A stretch of 64,000 nt of DNA from the NCBI GenBank assembly GCA_903922735.1, contig CAIXUZ010000062.1, positions 1-64,000 on the forward strand, read 5' to 3'. The position numbers and the translations under genes were made by a program. Source of the DNA: an uncultured Verrucomicrobia subdivision 3 bacterium (GTDB lineage Bacteria > Verrucomicrobiota > Verrucomicrobiia > Limisphaerales > UBA11358). Position 1 is the stretch's first letter. Every line of letters begins with the position of its first letter. Shown piece by piece: positions 32,149-40,534 of this stretch. The notes beneath the pieces were generated by a model. It was not told where the DNA came from. It did not search any database and saw nothing but the letters and a program-made list of their open reading frames with translations.

Positions 32149-33363
32149 TTAACCATTCCTGGATTTTTTTAAATCAGTTTCCGGGCAAAGGCCAGCCGCC
32201 GGCTGGGACTTTTTGTGACTTTTGGATAAAAACGGGAATTCAATCCAGCGATAGGTGGCCGCGCAAAGCAAAGTGGTGGCAATCGCCGTGGCGATGAGGA
32301 TGAACCAATGATCCCACTGCGTTAAGCTGGTTAATCCATTCATTTTTAAAATATGGAACACCAGGCGGAAGATGATGCCGTGAAGCAAATATAAGCTGAA
32401 GCTGATGGCCCCCAAACAGCGAATGGCTGGATGCGTCAGGAAATTAAAAAAACGGTTGCCGGCGGCGGCGGCAAAAAACAAGGGGAAAACGGCACCCGCA
32501 AGGGAGATCGAATGTTCACTGACAAACGAATCACGGCCGGCCAAAACCCACAATAATAATGCGGTTGCTGACAATGCCAGACCCGCAGCGATCGGGCGGC
32601 GGAATCGGGAGTGCAATGTGGAATCTTCCAGCAACACCGGACAAAGCATGCCAAAAATAAAATACATACCGGCTTGGAGATTGATCTCATGCCAGCGACC
32701 GACCCAGACCAGCATGTACGCAATGATGGCTAATCCAAAAATTTTCCGACCGGGCGCCAGCCAGGCGATAAACGGAAGCATCAGATAAAAGGCCCATTCA
32801 TAATGGAGTGTCCAAGTTACCCCGGCATTAAAGACGGTAAAGTCGGTCTGGCCCGCGTTTTGCCAGATCAAGGCCCCCAGCGAGAGCAGCCGGAGCAAAG
32901 GTTTCCAGTTTTCCAGCGCCAGCCAGCGGGTATCGGTCGCGGTCGCCGCCACCAGCAGGATGACCAGCAGGCTGAACAAATACAGAGGGGCGATGCGAAA
33001 TAATCTTCCCCGCCATAATTTCACAATGTTCATTTTCCCATTCGCGGCCCGGGCTTTGCCCCAAAAAAGATGCCCCGTTAGCATGAAAAAGATAATCACC
33101 CCCAGCGGTCCAAATAACTGTAAAATCGGGTTTCGGGCATCGCCCCATACTCCGGTCGCGAGCCAAGTGCTGGACAGCGCGGCGTGATAGACTGCCACCA
33201 TCAATGCCGCCATGCCGCGTAAACCATCCAAGGCCAGTTCCCGGTTTCCGGACTCGGCCAGCTCCCGCCGGTAAAATTTGCTGTAACGGGCAATTCCTGC
33301 CGCCGTGGCAATGACGGCGCCCATCATCAACGACCCGCCCATAAGGATTGCCAGCGAATTCAT
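32149..33363 (-). CDS. acyltransferase 3 family membrane protein (OafA/YrhL-like)
   Basis: 404 residues, about ten membrane segments. LALDGLRGMAALMVAVYHA (with the key Arg and His) at about 43-61, GVIIFFMLTGHLF, and RGRLFRIAPLYLF are the hallmarks of acyltransferase 3 proteins, which acylate surface sugars using cytoplasmic acyl-CoA. The C-terminus ends in a basic tail. ATG start at 33363. It converges with the GT-C-like gene, 37 nt apart, and is divergent from the RGG-protein leader. Confidence 0.9.
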   Translation of the reverse strand: MNSLAILMGGSLMMGAVIATAAGIARYSKFYRRELAESGNRELALDGLRGMAALMVAVYHAALSSTWLATGVWGDARNPILQLFGPLGVIIFFMLTGHLFWGKARAANGKMNIVKLWRGRLFRIAPLYLFSLLVILLVAATATDTRWLALENWKPLLRLLSLGALIWQNAGQTDFTVFNAGVTWTLHYEWAFYLMLPFIAWLAPGRKIFGLAIIAYMLVWVGRWHEINLQAGMYFIFGMLCPVLLEDSTLHSRFRRPIAAGLALSATALLLWVLAGRDSFVSEHSISLAGAVFPLFFAAAAGNRFFNFLTHPAIRCLGAISFSLYLLHGIIFRLVFHILKMNGLTSLTQWDHWFILIATAIATTLLCAATYRWIEFPFLSKSHKKSQPAAGLCPETDLKKSRNG

Positions 33364-33425
33364 TTAAATTGATGGCGAAATTACTGTGAGCTTGCAGATC
33401 ATCCAAGTAAATACCAATCGTTACT

Positions 33426-33525
33426 GGTAAGCGCGGCCAAGGTTTCCCGCTTACCCGCTTGCTTTCAGTGCCGTATCAATCCATGATATTCTGGAATAAC
33501 AACCCCGCCTGTCGGGGCTTTTTTT
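33426..33525 (+). promoter_or_regulatory. structured 5' leader of the RGG/helicase operon
   Basis: An 8-bp stem GGTAAGCG (33426-33433) with CGCTTACC (33448-33455) precedes the terminator hairpin at 33503-33517, which lies right before the ATG. Such an arrangement fits transcription attenuation or protein-mediated autoregulation. The promoter itself was not located. Confidence 0.45.
33503..33525 (+). terminator. intrinsic terminator immediately before the start codon
   Basis: CCCCG (33503-33507) pairs with CGGGG (33513-33517), followed by CTTTTTTT ending 2 nt before the ATG at 33528. It leaves no room for a Shine-Dalgarno site, so it can only be read through in a regulated way, or it ends a short upstream transcript. 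Confidence 0.65.
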
Positions 33526-33527
33526 AC

Positions 33528-35231
33528 ATGAGCAATATCGCAGACCTAGATCTGAATCTCGACAACCTGTTCCAACCCTCGTGGGCGCAAGGAAAGACCG
33601 AGGCTAACAAATTCGCAAAATTCACCGGTAATGAAGGGGTGAAGCCCGAACGTCAGTTCAGCGGCAAGCCTGGCGAACGCCGGGGCCCGCGCCGCGAAGG
33701 CGGTGGTGGCTTTGGTGGCGGCGGTGAACGCCGTGGCGGTCCGCCGCGCGGGGGTTCCAAATCTGGCGACCGCCAGGGCGGTTTCCGTGGCGGCGACCGG
33801 CGGGATGAACGCCGCGAGCGCCCCGAGCCGCCGGCGCCGTTGCCGGAGTTGAACGTCGCTTTCATTCCCGAGGAACGCGGCGTCGAGCAACTTTCGCGGC
33901 AGATCAAGATGACGGGTCGCGCGTATCCGTTGTTCCAGATCGCCCAGTTGATTTTGGCGAAGGCCGAACGCTATTCCGTCCACCTCACGGCCAAGAAAAA
34001 GGCCGCCGGCACGCTGGAAAAACTCTTTGTCTGCGCGCTGGACGATTCGCCGTGGACGAGCGAGGACGAAGCGGTCGCGCACATCCTCAAAAATCATTTT
34101 GCCACGTTTTATCAGGCGGAACGCACGGCCACCGAGCCGCCCAAGGGCGTTTACACCTTCGTTGCGCAATGCGGTTTGAGCGGAGAGATTCTTGGCCCGC
34201 CGAATCATCATGATTACCAGAACCAGTTGCGCAAGCTGCATGCGGAAAAATTTTCACGCATGCCGTTCGATCTGTTCAAAGCGCGCGTCAAGATCGTGAA
34301 GGATGAAGTCGTCGTGAAGAAATGGGTTGAAGAACAGAGCTTCAAGACGGAATACAACTGCCTCAACGTGGCCGAGCCGCTCAAGCTGGCGACGCTCGAG
34401 GAAGTGGAGAAACATTTTCGCGCCACGCACAAGGATTCCATCATCAAGCCGGTGGAAACGCTCACGGTGGCTGGTTTGCCGAGCCGCAGTCTGCGCTGCG
34501 CTGGTTTGCAGCGGCTCATCCGTCAGGAATGGGAACACCAGAAGTTTTTCCCGCTGCCCATCGCGACGAAATTGAGCCAGCAGTTCGCGCAATTTGGATT
34601 GCAGTTTTTCAAGGTCAATAAGACGGTTACGCATGTCAGCGTCGCCCGGCCGACCTTCCTCGACCTCGAAACCACGCCGGTCTCGGAAAACATCAAGCGC
34701 ATCATTGATTTCATCAATGCGAACGCGAAATGCACGCGGAAGAAATTGATCGAAGCGCTCGCGCCGACGCCCAAGGTGGCAAAAACTCTCGTCACGGAAA
34801 TTCTCATTGCGCCCGCGCCCGCGCCAGTGGCCGAAGGCGAAGGTGCTTCCGCACCGGCTCCGGCACAACCGGCAAAACCCGCCGAACCTGCCGCGCCCGA
34901 AGCCACGCCGGAACAGACGGCGATTATCGTGGATTTGCACTGGCTGATTCATCAGGGCGCCGTGTTGGAATTCGCCGATGGTCGCATGGAAACGGCGAAG
35001 AAGCCCGCGCCCAGACCGCCGAAGCCGGAAAAGAAAGCGCCGGCAGCCAAACCAGCAGCCGAAGGCGAAGCGGTTGTTACTTCCGAACCCGCTCCGCAGG
35101 CGGAAATTGTCGCCGAGGCGGTTGCGGCCCCGGTCGCAGAGATTTCTGTCCCGGTTGAAGCGCCCGCCGCGATTGTCGAAACCCCGGCCCAGCCGGAAAC
35201 CCCGAAGACGACCGAAGGAACACCCGCATGA
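33528..35231 (+). CDS. RGG-rich RNA-binding-like protein of unknown function
   Basis: 567 residues from the ATG at 33528. Residues about 45-110 are Gly/Arg-rich with RGG and GGG runs, typical of RNA-binding disordered regions. Residues about 115-430 are an ordered, basic domain that I do not recognise, with an early conserved-looking EERGVEQLSRQIKMTGRAYPLF, a central CGLSGEILGPPNHH and a repeated basic helical region. The last 140 residues are Ala/Pro/Glu-rich and low complexity. The gene is the first of a two-gene operon with a DEAD-box helicase (ATGA overlap at 35228-35231). The shared operon and the RGG tail point to an RNA-remodelling partner; its exact role is not known to me. Confidence 0.7.
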   Translation: MSNIADLDLNLDNLFQPSWAQGKTEANKFAKFTGNEGVKPERQFSGKPGERRGPRREGGGGFGGGGERRGGPPRGGSKSGDRQGGFRGGDRRDERRERPEPPAPLPELNVAFIPEERGVEQLSRQIKMTGRAYPLFQIAQLILAKAERYSVHLTAKKKAAGTLEKLFVCALDDSPWTSEDEAVAHILKNHFATFYQAERTATEPPKGVYTFVAQCGLSGEILGPPNHHDYQNQLRKLHAEKFSRMPFDLFKARVKIVKDEVVVKKWVEEQSFKTEYNCLNVAEPLKLATLEEVEKHFRATHKDSIIKPVETLTVAGLPSRSLRCAGLQRLIRQEWEHQKFFPLPIATKLSQQFAQFGLQFFKVNKTVTHVSVARPTFLDLETTPVSENIKRIIDFINANAKCTRKKLIEALAPTPKVAKTLVTEILIAPAPAPVAEGEGASAPAPAQPAKPAEPAAPEATPEQTAIIVDLHWLIHQGAVLEFADGRMETAKKPAPRPPKPEKKAPAAKPAAEGEAVVTSEPAPQAEIVAEAVAAPVAEISVPVEAPAAIVETPAQPETPKTTEGTPA

Positions 35232-36466
35232 AATTCGCCGCGCTTGGATTGAGTGAAAAGGTGCTCGAAGGCGTTCGCGCCGTGGGCTACACGGAACCGA
35301 CGCCGATTCAGTTGCGCGCCATTCCGCTGGTGTTGGAAGGCAAGGACGTCATTGGCAGTGCGCAGACCGGCACGGGCAAGACGGCGGCGTTCGCGCTGCC
35401 CATTCTGTCCAAACTCGCTCACCATCAACCCGGTGGCCCGCGCGTGTTGATTCTTGAGCCGACCCGCGAACTGGCGGCGCAAGTCGAAACCGCCTTTCGC
35501 GATTACGCGCGGTTCATGGATTTGAAAATCACCGTCGTCTTCGGCGGCGTGGGCTACGGCAAGCAGAACGATGAATTAAAAGCCGGCTGCGATATCATTG
35601 TCGCCACGCCTGGCCGCCTGCTCGATCACCTCGAGCAGGGCACCGTGAAGCTCAACAAGGTGGAATTTCTCGTCCTCGACGAAGCCGATCGCATGCTGGA
35701 CATGGGTTTTCTGCCCGACGTCCGCCGGCTGGTGGAGCAATGCCCGCGCCAGCGCCACTCGGCGCTGTTTTCCGCCACCGTGCCGCCGCAGATCGAGACG
35801 CTCATCCAATGGGCCATGCACAGCCCGGAGACGATTGAGATTGGCGCCCGCCGCACGCCGGCCGAGACGGTGAAGCACGTCATCTATCCCGTTTCCGACA
35901 CGCAGAAGACCGACCTGCTGCTCGAACTGCTCAAGCGCGTGAACTACGATTCCGTCATCGTTTTCTGCCGCACCAAGCATGGCGCGGACCGCTGCGCCTC
36001 TCTGCTCAAGCGCGAGAACCACGCCGTGGCCGTGCTGCATTCCAACCGCACGCAGAAGGAGCGCGAACAGGCGCTGCAAGGTTTCCGCGACGGCAAATTT
36101 GAAGTTCTCGTCGCCACGGATATCGCGGCGCGCGGGCTGGACATTGCGGATGTGAGCCACGTGGTGAACTACGATGTGCCGCAGCATCCCGAGGATTATA
36201 TCCACCGCATCGGCCGCACCGGCCGCGCCGAGAATACCGGCGACGCCTTCACCATCATGGTGGCCGAGGATGCGCCGCATGTGTTTGCCATCGAACGCTT
36301 CATCAGCCAGAAAATCCCGCGCGTGAAGCTGGAGAATTTTGACTATCGCTACACCGCATTGTTTGAGGAGCCCAAGGCCGGTGCCGCCGCCGGGTTCCCC
36401 GGCAAAGTGCGCGGCGGCCGCGTCCACGGCGGTTACCACTTCGCGCCCGGCGGCCGGAGACGGTAA
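35228..36466 (+). CDS. DEAD-box ATP-dependent RNA helicase (RhlE-like)
   Basis: 412 residues. The Q-motif (FAALGLSEKVLEGVRAVGYTEPTPIQ) is complete, the Walker A is AQTGTGKT (45-52), DEAD is at 151-154 (VLDEADRMLDMGF), and SAT and HRIGRTGR motifs follow. The C-terminal tail is short and Gly/Arg-rich (ending GGRRR). Such helicases act in ribosome assembly, RNA decay and cold adaptation. Being co-encoded and translationally coupled with the RGG protein, it probably acts with it. Confidence 0.96.
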   Translation: MKFAALGLSEKVLEGVRAVGYTEPTPIQLRAIPLVLEGKDVIGSAQTGTGKTAAFALPILSKLAHHQPGGPRVLILEPTRELAAQVETAFRDYARFMDLKITVVFGGVGYGKQNDELKAGCDIIVATPGRLLDHLEQGTVKLNKVEFLVLDEADRMLDMGFLPDVRRLVEQCPRQRHSALFSATVPPQIETLIQWAMHSPETIEIGARRTPAETVKHVIYPVSDTQKTDLLLELLKRVNYDSVIVFCRTKHGADRCASLLKRENHAVAVLHSNRTQKEREQALQGFRDGKFEVLVATDIAARGLDIADVSHVVNYDVPQHPEDYIHRIGRTGRAENTGDAFTIMVAEDAPHVFAIERFISQKIPRVKLENFDYRYTALFEEPKAGAAAGFPGKVRGGRVHGGYHFAPGGRRR

Positions 36467-36508
36467 AACTACGCAACGGAATTTGGCGGGCGGTGTTTGT
36501 TCAAAGGT

Positions 36509-36892
36509 ATGAATGAACAGAAAAATAAATCTGTGTTTAAGCCAGATGTTCCTTTCTGGATTTTTTCTGTATTCCTAATTGGCCTGATTTTTTATGGCGG
36601 TGTGATCGAACCGATGACTTACCGACATCCAAGAATTGAATCTCCGGCCAGTCATTGTATCATGAATCTCACCCTACTTGATGCCGCCGCCAACCAGTTT
36701 GCTTTGGAAAATCACAAGACCAATGGCGAAGCCATCAAGTATCCCGACGACCTGACGCCTTACATCAACAGTCACAGTCAGGGCAAGATTCCCGGATGTC
36801 CGGCCGGCGGCATATATCACATCAGCAAAATTGGCGAGACTCCGACTTGCTCGCTTGGCTCAACGGTCACGCCCCCACACGTTTTGCCTTAA
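36509..36892 (+). CDS. GspG-like pseudopilin-related protein
   Basis: 127 residues from the ATG at 36509 (a TTG at 36497 is an alternative). One N-terminal membrane segment (about 18-35) is followed by a GspG-like globular part (NLTLLDAAANQFALENHKTNG, DDLTPYIN, IPGCPAGGIYHISKIG, ending near GSTVTPPHVLP with the second Cys). These are the common verrucomicrobial lone pseudopilin features. There is no prepilin-peptidase GFTLxE cleavage motif, so it may be a membrane-anchored relative rather than a processed pilin. It sits just upstream of GspA/GspB-like genes. Confidence 0.7.
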   Translation: MNEQKNKSVFKPDVPFWIFSVFLIGLIFYGGVIEPMTYRHPRIESPASHCIMNLTLLDAAANQFALENHKTNGEAIKYPDDLTPYINSHSQGKIPGCPAGGIYHISKIGETPTCSLGSTVTPPHVLP

Positions 36893-36941
36893 CCCAAAAC
36901 CATTGTTGGCATCGGACGATGGTTTCTGCTAAAAGCGCAGT

Positions 36942-37757
36942 GTGTATTTGCAGTTTTACGGACTGAAGCTGTCGCCGTTCGACATCACGCCGAACCCGCG
37001 CTTCCTTTTTCACAGCACCAAGCATCGCGAGGCGTTCAACCACTTGTTCTACGGCATCCGCGAGCGCAAGGGCTTTGTGCAGCTCACCGGCGAGGTCGGT
37101 GCGGGCAAGACCACGCTGTGCCGGGCGTTGCTGGAGCAGCTGGACGGGCATTTTTCCACGGCGCTGATTTTGAATCCGGTCATGAGCGGCGATGAATTGA
37201 TGAAGGCCATCGCCACGGAGTTCGGTCTGGACGTGAAAGGCAAGGACCGGCTGGAGACGATGGCGGCCATCAGTGATTTTTTGCTGAAGCAGACTTTGGC
37301 GGGCAGGGAATCCGTCTTGATCGTGGATGAGGCGCAGGATTTAACGGAAGAATTATTGGAGCAGGTACGGCTGATTTCGAATTTTGAGACGGATGACCGC
37401 AAGCTGCTGCAGATTGTTCTGATGGGCCAGCCGGAGTTGCGCACCCGGTTGAACAGCCACAAGCTCCGGCAATTGCGCCAGCGCATCACGGTGCGGTATC
37501 ATTTGAATCCGTTGACGCGGACGGAAGTCGGGCAGTATATTCAGCACCGGCTGGCGCTGGCCGGGTCGGGCGGGGTGCCGACCTTCACGGTGCCGGCGGT
37601 CTGGCGGGTGTTCAGTTACAGCCAGGGCATTCCGCGGCTCGTCAACGCGGTGTGCGACAAAGCATTGCTGGCCGGTTTTGTGGAACGCAGTTACCGGATT
37701 AATTACCGGATGGTGGGACGCGCCATCCGTGAACTGGAAGGAGACATTCACGCATGA
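36942..37757 (+). CDS. GspA/ExeA-like AAA ATPase
   Basis: 271 residues from a GTG. The N-terminal MYLQFYGLKLSPFDITPNPRFLF and the Walker A GEVGAGKT (50-57) with Walker B LIVDEAQD (126-133) are typical of GspA/ExeA, the ATPase that helps the secretin of a type II secretion system reach the outer membrane. This protein lacks the peptidoglycan-binding extension of full-length ExeA. It overlaps the GspB-like gene by ATGA. No secretin or other Gsp gene is present in the window. Confidence 0.9.
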   Translation: MYLQFYGLKLSPFDITPNPRFLFHSTKHREAFNHLFYGIRERKGFVQLTGEVGAGKTTLCRALLEQLDGHFSTALILNPVMSGDELMKAIATEFGLDVKGKDRLETMAAISDFLLKQTLAGRESVLIVDEAQDLTEELLEQVRLISNFETDDRKLLQIVLMGQPELRTRLNSHKLRQLRQRITVRYHLNPLTRTEVGQYIQHRLALAGSGGVPTFTVPAVWRVFSYSQGIPRLVNAVCDKALLAGFVERSYRINYRMVGRAIRELEGDIHA

Positions 37758-38248
37758 GCCTAATCAACGACGCTTTGAAGCAGGCGCGCCAGGCGCCGCC
37801 GCGCAACACGCCCAACGTGCTGCCGCTCCGTCCCGCCGCCCATCAGGAGCCCGGGGTGGTGGCGGTCTGGTTGCTGCCCGTTACCATTCTCATTCTGGTC
37901 ATCGCGGCGATTTTCTTCGGGGGCTGGATGATGGCGCATCGCAATGTCCGTGAAATTATAACCGCCCCGGATACAAGCCCGACGCCTGAAATCGTGAAAG
38001 CCGCCGCGCCGGCGGAGCCGGTCAAGCCGGCGGCCTCCGAATTCCCAGTTTCTACCATCCCGGAAAATGCGCCGGTGTTACAGGGGATTTTCTATTCGCC
38101 CACCGCCCCGAGCGCCATCATTGATGGCAAAACAGTCCGGCCCGGCGACCGGGCGGGCCAATATTATCGGGTCAAGGAGATCACCCAATTTACGGTGACG
38201 CTCATCGGCCCGGATAATAAACCCTTCAAGATTGGCTTGGATCACTGA
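37754..38248 (+). CDS. GspB-like type II secretion accessory protein
   Basis: 164 residues: the N-terminal MSLINDALKQARQ, one membrane segment (about 38-62), a Pro/Ala-rich linker and a C-terminal GspB domain (PVLQGIFYSPTAPSAIIDGKTVRPGDR then VTLIGPDNK). GspA and GspB work together in secretin assembly. Start overlaps GspA (ATGA). The 3' end overlaps the CPBP gene by 17 nt if that gene begins at the TTG at 38232. Confidence 0.9.
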   Translation: MSLINDALKQARQAPPRNTPNVLPLRPAAHQEPGVVAVWLLPVTILILVIAAIFFGGWMMAHRNVREIITAPDTSPTPEIVKAAAPAEPVKPAASEFPVSTIPENAPVLQGIFYSPTAPSAIIDGKTVRPGDRAGQYYRVKEITQFTVTLIGPDNKPFKIGLDH

Positions 38249-38957
38249 CGCGTTGGCCGTGCGAAAATTTTTTTCCGCTTCCCCGGCGATGGCGCGCGTC
38301 GCACCGTTCGCGGTTTTTCTCCTGCTCACCGCTGCGCAGGGACATTTTGTTCCGGCTTCGGCTTATTGGTTCTACCTTGCCAAAACGCTGGTCGGCGGGT
38401 GGCTGATTTTTGTCATGCGCCCGCTGATTCCGGAGCTGCGCTGGGCGTTTAGTTGGGAGGCGGTCGCGGTCGGTGTCGCGGTGTTTGTGGCGTGGGTCGG
38501 CATCAGTGGCGAATGGGCGATGCAAAATTCAATCTGGGTGAAACTGGGCTTCGCTCATGCGTCCCAAACCGCTCCGGCGGCGTGGAATCCCCAAGAGCAA
38601 TTCGGGGTCGGTTCGGCGCTGGCATCGCTGTTTGTCGGCGTGAGGCTTCTCGGCTCAGCCTTGGTGGTGCCGCCGCTGGAGGAGGTTTTCTACCGCTCGT
38701 TTTTGTATCGCTACGTCGCGCAGAAAGATTTTTTATCCGTGCCGCTGAACCGTTTCCTGCCCGTGCCGTTTCTGGTGACGGCGGGGATGTTCGGCTTTGC
38801 GCACAACGAATGGCTGGCGGGAATTCTCTGCGGCGCGGCCTATCAATGGCTGGTGCTGCGGAAAAACCGGCTGGGCGACGCAATGACGGCGCACGCCATC
38901 ACGAATTTTCTGCTGGGAATCTGGGTCGTCTGGAAGCACGCGTGGAACTTCTGGTGA
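38232..38957 (+). CDS. CPBP-family intramembrane protease (CAAX protease-related)
   Basis: 241 residues from a TTG that overlaps gspB; GTG at 38259 and ATG at 38289 are alternatives. The fold has about eight helices; the catalytic motifs are EEVFYR (Glu150, Glu151, Arg155), FGFAHNEW (His191) and HAITN (His221, Asn225). This matches the CAAX prenyl protease-related group (TIGR03008-type), members of which are linked to PEP-CTERM/exosortase systems in other bacteria. No exosortase or PEP-CTERM protein is seen here. Confidence 0.8.
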   Translation: MAWITDALAVRKFFSASPAMARVAPFAVFLLLTAAQGHFVPASAYWFYLAKTLVGGWLIFVMRPLIPELRWAFSWEAVAVGVAVFVAWVGISGEWAMQNSIWVKLGFAHASQTAPAAWNPQEQFGVGSALASLFVGVRLLGSALVVPPLEEVFYRSFLYRYVAQKDFLSVPLNRFLPVPFLVTAGMFGFAHNEWLAGILCGAAYQWLVLRKNRLGDAMTAHAITNFLLGIWVVWKHAWNFW

Positions 38958-38997
38958 AAAATCCACCAGCGGCTTCGACGGCAAAATAAGAAGCTTT

Positions 38998-40491
38998 TTA
39001 TTTTACCTTCAAATCCACCTTGCGCCGTTCCAGCGTGGCGCCTTCCTGCTGGGCGAGATTGGCGAGCGCCTTGTTGTAATTGGCCAGCGAGCGGATTTCC
39101 TGCGAGCGCGCGGCCGTGAGATTGTTTTGCAGTTGCAGCACGGTGAACGTGGTGCTTTTGCCGACGGCGTATTTTCCCTGCTCGGCCTTGAGCGCGGCCT
39201 CGGCGTAGGTGCGCGCCTTTTGCGTGGCATCCACGCTTTCCCACGCAGACTGCGCCTGCTTGACGGCGTTGTCGATCTGCACCATGACGTTTTGCTCGAG
39301 CTGCTTGAGCTTGAGCAAAAGCTGTTGTTCCGTGGCCTTGTCCGTCTTGATGGAATTGCGGGCCTTGGCGTTGCTCAGGGGGATGGAAAATTCCGCGCCG
39401 TAGGTGTAGTAGGGCCGGTTCGCCGTGGCGTATTGCCCCAAGGCGTCGCTATACTCCCGGCCCGCGCCGTTGTAGCCGTAGCTGCCGGTCAAATCAAGCT
39501 GCGGGAAAAGCTGGTTGAAGTCGTATTTCAACTGGATGCCCTGTTGCTCCACGTTCAGTTTCGCCTGCAATAAATCCGGGCGCAGCGTCATGCCCTTGCT
39601 CCAGCTGTCCTGCACGTCAAACAACTGTCGCACCGCCTCCAGGATGGCCGCCGGTTCAATGGCGGTGTCATGCCACTGCCGGTAATTGTCCGTGATCAAA
39701 TTTTTCAACTCGTTTTCATCCGACGCGAGGGTGAATTGTGCGGCGATGAGATTCGCGCGGTTCTGTGCGACTTGCGACTCGTCCTGCTCAATCGTGCCGC
39801 CGGAGGCGGCCACGGTCCCGATGTTCACGCGCGACTTGTCGTCCGCGAGCTGTTTCTCGGCGAGTGCCAGCGCCTGTTGCTGCACCTTCAGATTATCGCG
39901 TGCGTAGATGAGTTCGTAATAAGCGTTTTCCACCGCCGTGACCGTGGTGATGATCTGCTGGCGCAAACCCTGTTCGGACAGCTTCAAATTGTTTTTCGCC
40001 GCACTGATGCTCAGCCGGGTGCTGTCGATCCAGAAATTCTTCAGCAATGGTTGCCGGCCATTCACGCCCACCCGGCCGCTGGAACTGTCATAACCGTTGG
40101 GGTATGTGGTGCTCTGGCCGTAATTTTCGGCGACGTTTCCAGTCAGGCCGTAACTCATGCCCCACGGCAATGAACCCGTCAGGCCGGAACTGAAGCTGTT
40201 GCCATCGGAAATGTTCGGAAACGTGCCATACGTGCCCGTTTCCATTCCCAAATTATTGTGGTTGTGCGTGCCGGCAAGGCTGAGTGTCGGGTCGTAACCC
40301 GCGTAAGCCGTATTTAGGTTGAGCAGGGATTTTTCCGGTTCGTAGCGCTCCATCTGCACGTCGAAATTATGCCGGAGCGCCTCGGTGATGCAGTCGGGCA
40401 AGGACATCGCCCGCCCCGCCGGCGCATTCGTCTGCGCGGAAACGGCCGCGGCTGAGGCGGCCAACAACAGACTGGCACAGATATTGTTCAT
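38998..40491 (-). CDS. TolC-like outer-membrane efflux protein
   Basis: 497 residues with a signal peptide (ending VSAQT). The OEP layout is clear: long alpha-helical repeats, about 200 residues each, with Gln/Ala-rich coiled coils (LEQNVMVQIDNAVKQAQSAW and related helices) and the N-terminal LPDCITEALRHNFDVQ. It would form a trimeric outer-membrane channel for efflux or type I secretion. No inner-membrane pump or fusion protein is adjacent. The trigger-factor gene follows upstream at 40535 on the same strand, 43 nt away. Confidence 0.92.
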   Translation of the reverse strand: MNNICASLLLAASAAAVSAQTNAPAGRAMSLPDCITEALRHNFDVQMERYEPEKSLLNLNTAYAGYDPTLSLAGTHNHNNLGMETGTYGTFPNISDGNSFSSGLTGSLPWGMSYGLTGNVAENYGQSTTYPNGYDSSSGRVGVNGRQPLLKNFWIDSTRLSISAAKNNLKLSEQGLRQQIITTVTAVENAYYELIYARDNLKVQQQALALAEKQLADDKSRVNIGTVAASGGTIEQDESQVAQNRANLIAAQFTLASDENELKNLITDNYRQWHDTAIEPAAILEAVRQLFDVQDSWSKGMTLRPDLLQAKLNVEQQGIQLKYDFNQLFPQLDLTGSYGYNGAGREYSDALGQYATANRPYYTYGAEFSIPLSNAKARNSIKTDKATEQQLLLKLKQLEQNVMVQIDNAVKQAQSAWESVDATQKARTYAEAALKAEQGKYAVGKSTTFTVLQLQNNLTAARSQEIRSLANYNKALANLAQQEGATLERRKVDLKVK

Positions 40492-40534
40492 TTCAATTCC
40501 AGACGCCCTGTGTCGCCGGAAAGTAACTGAAAAA

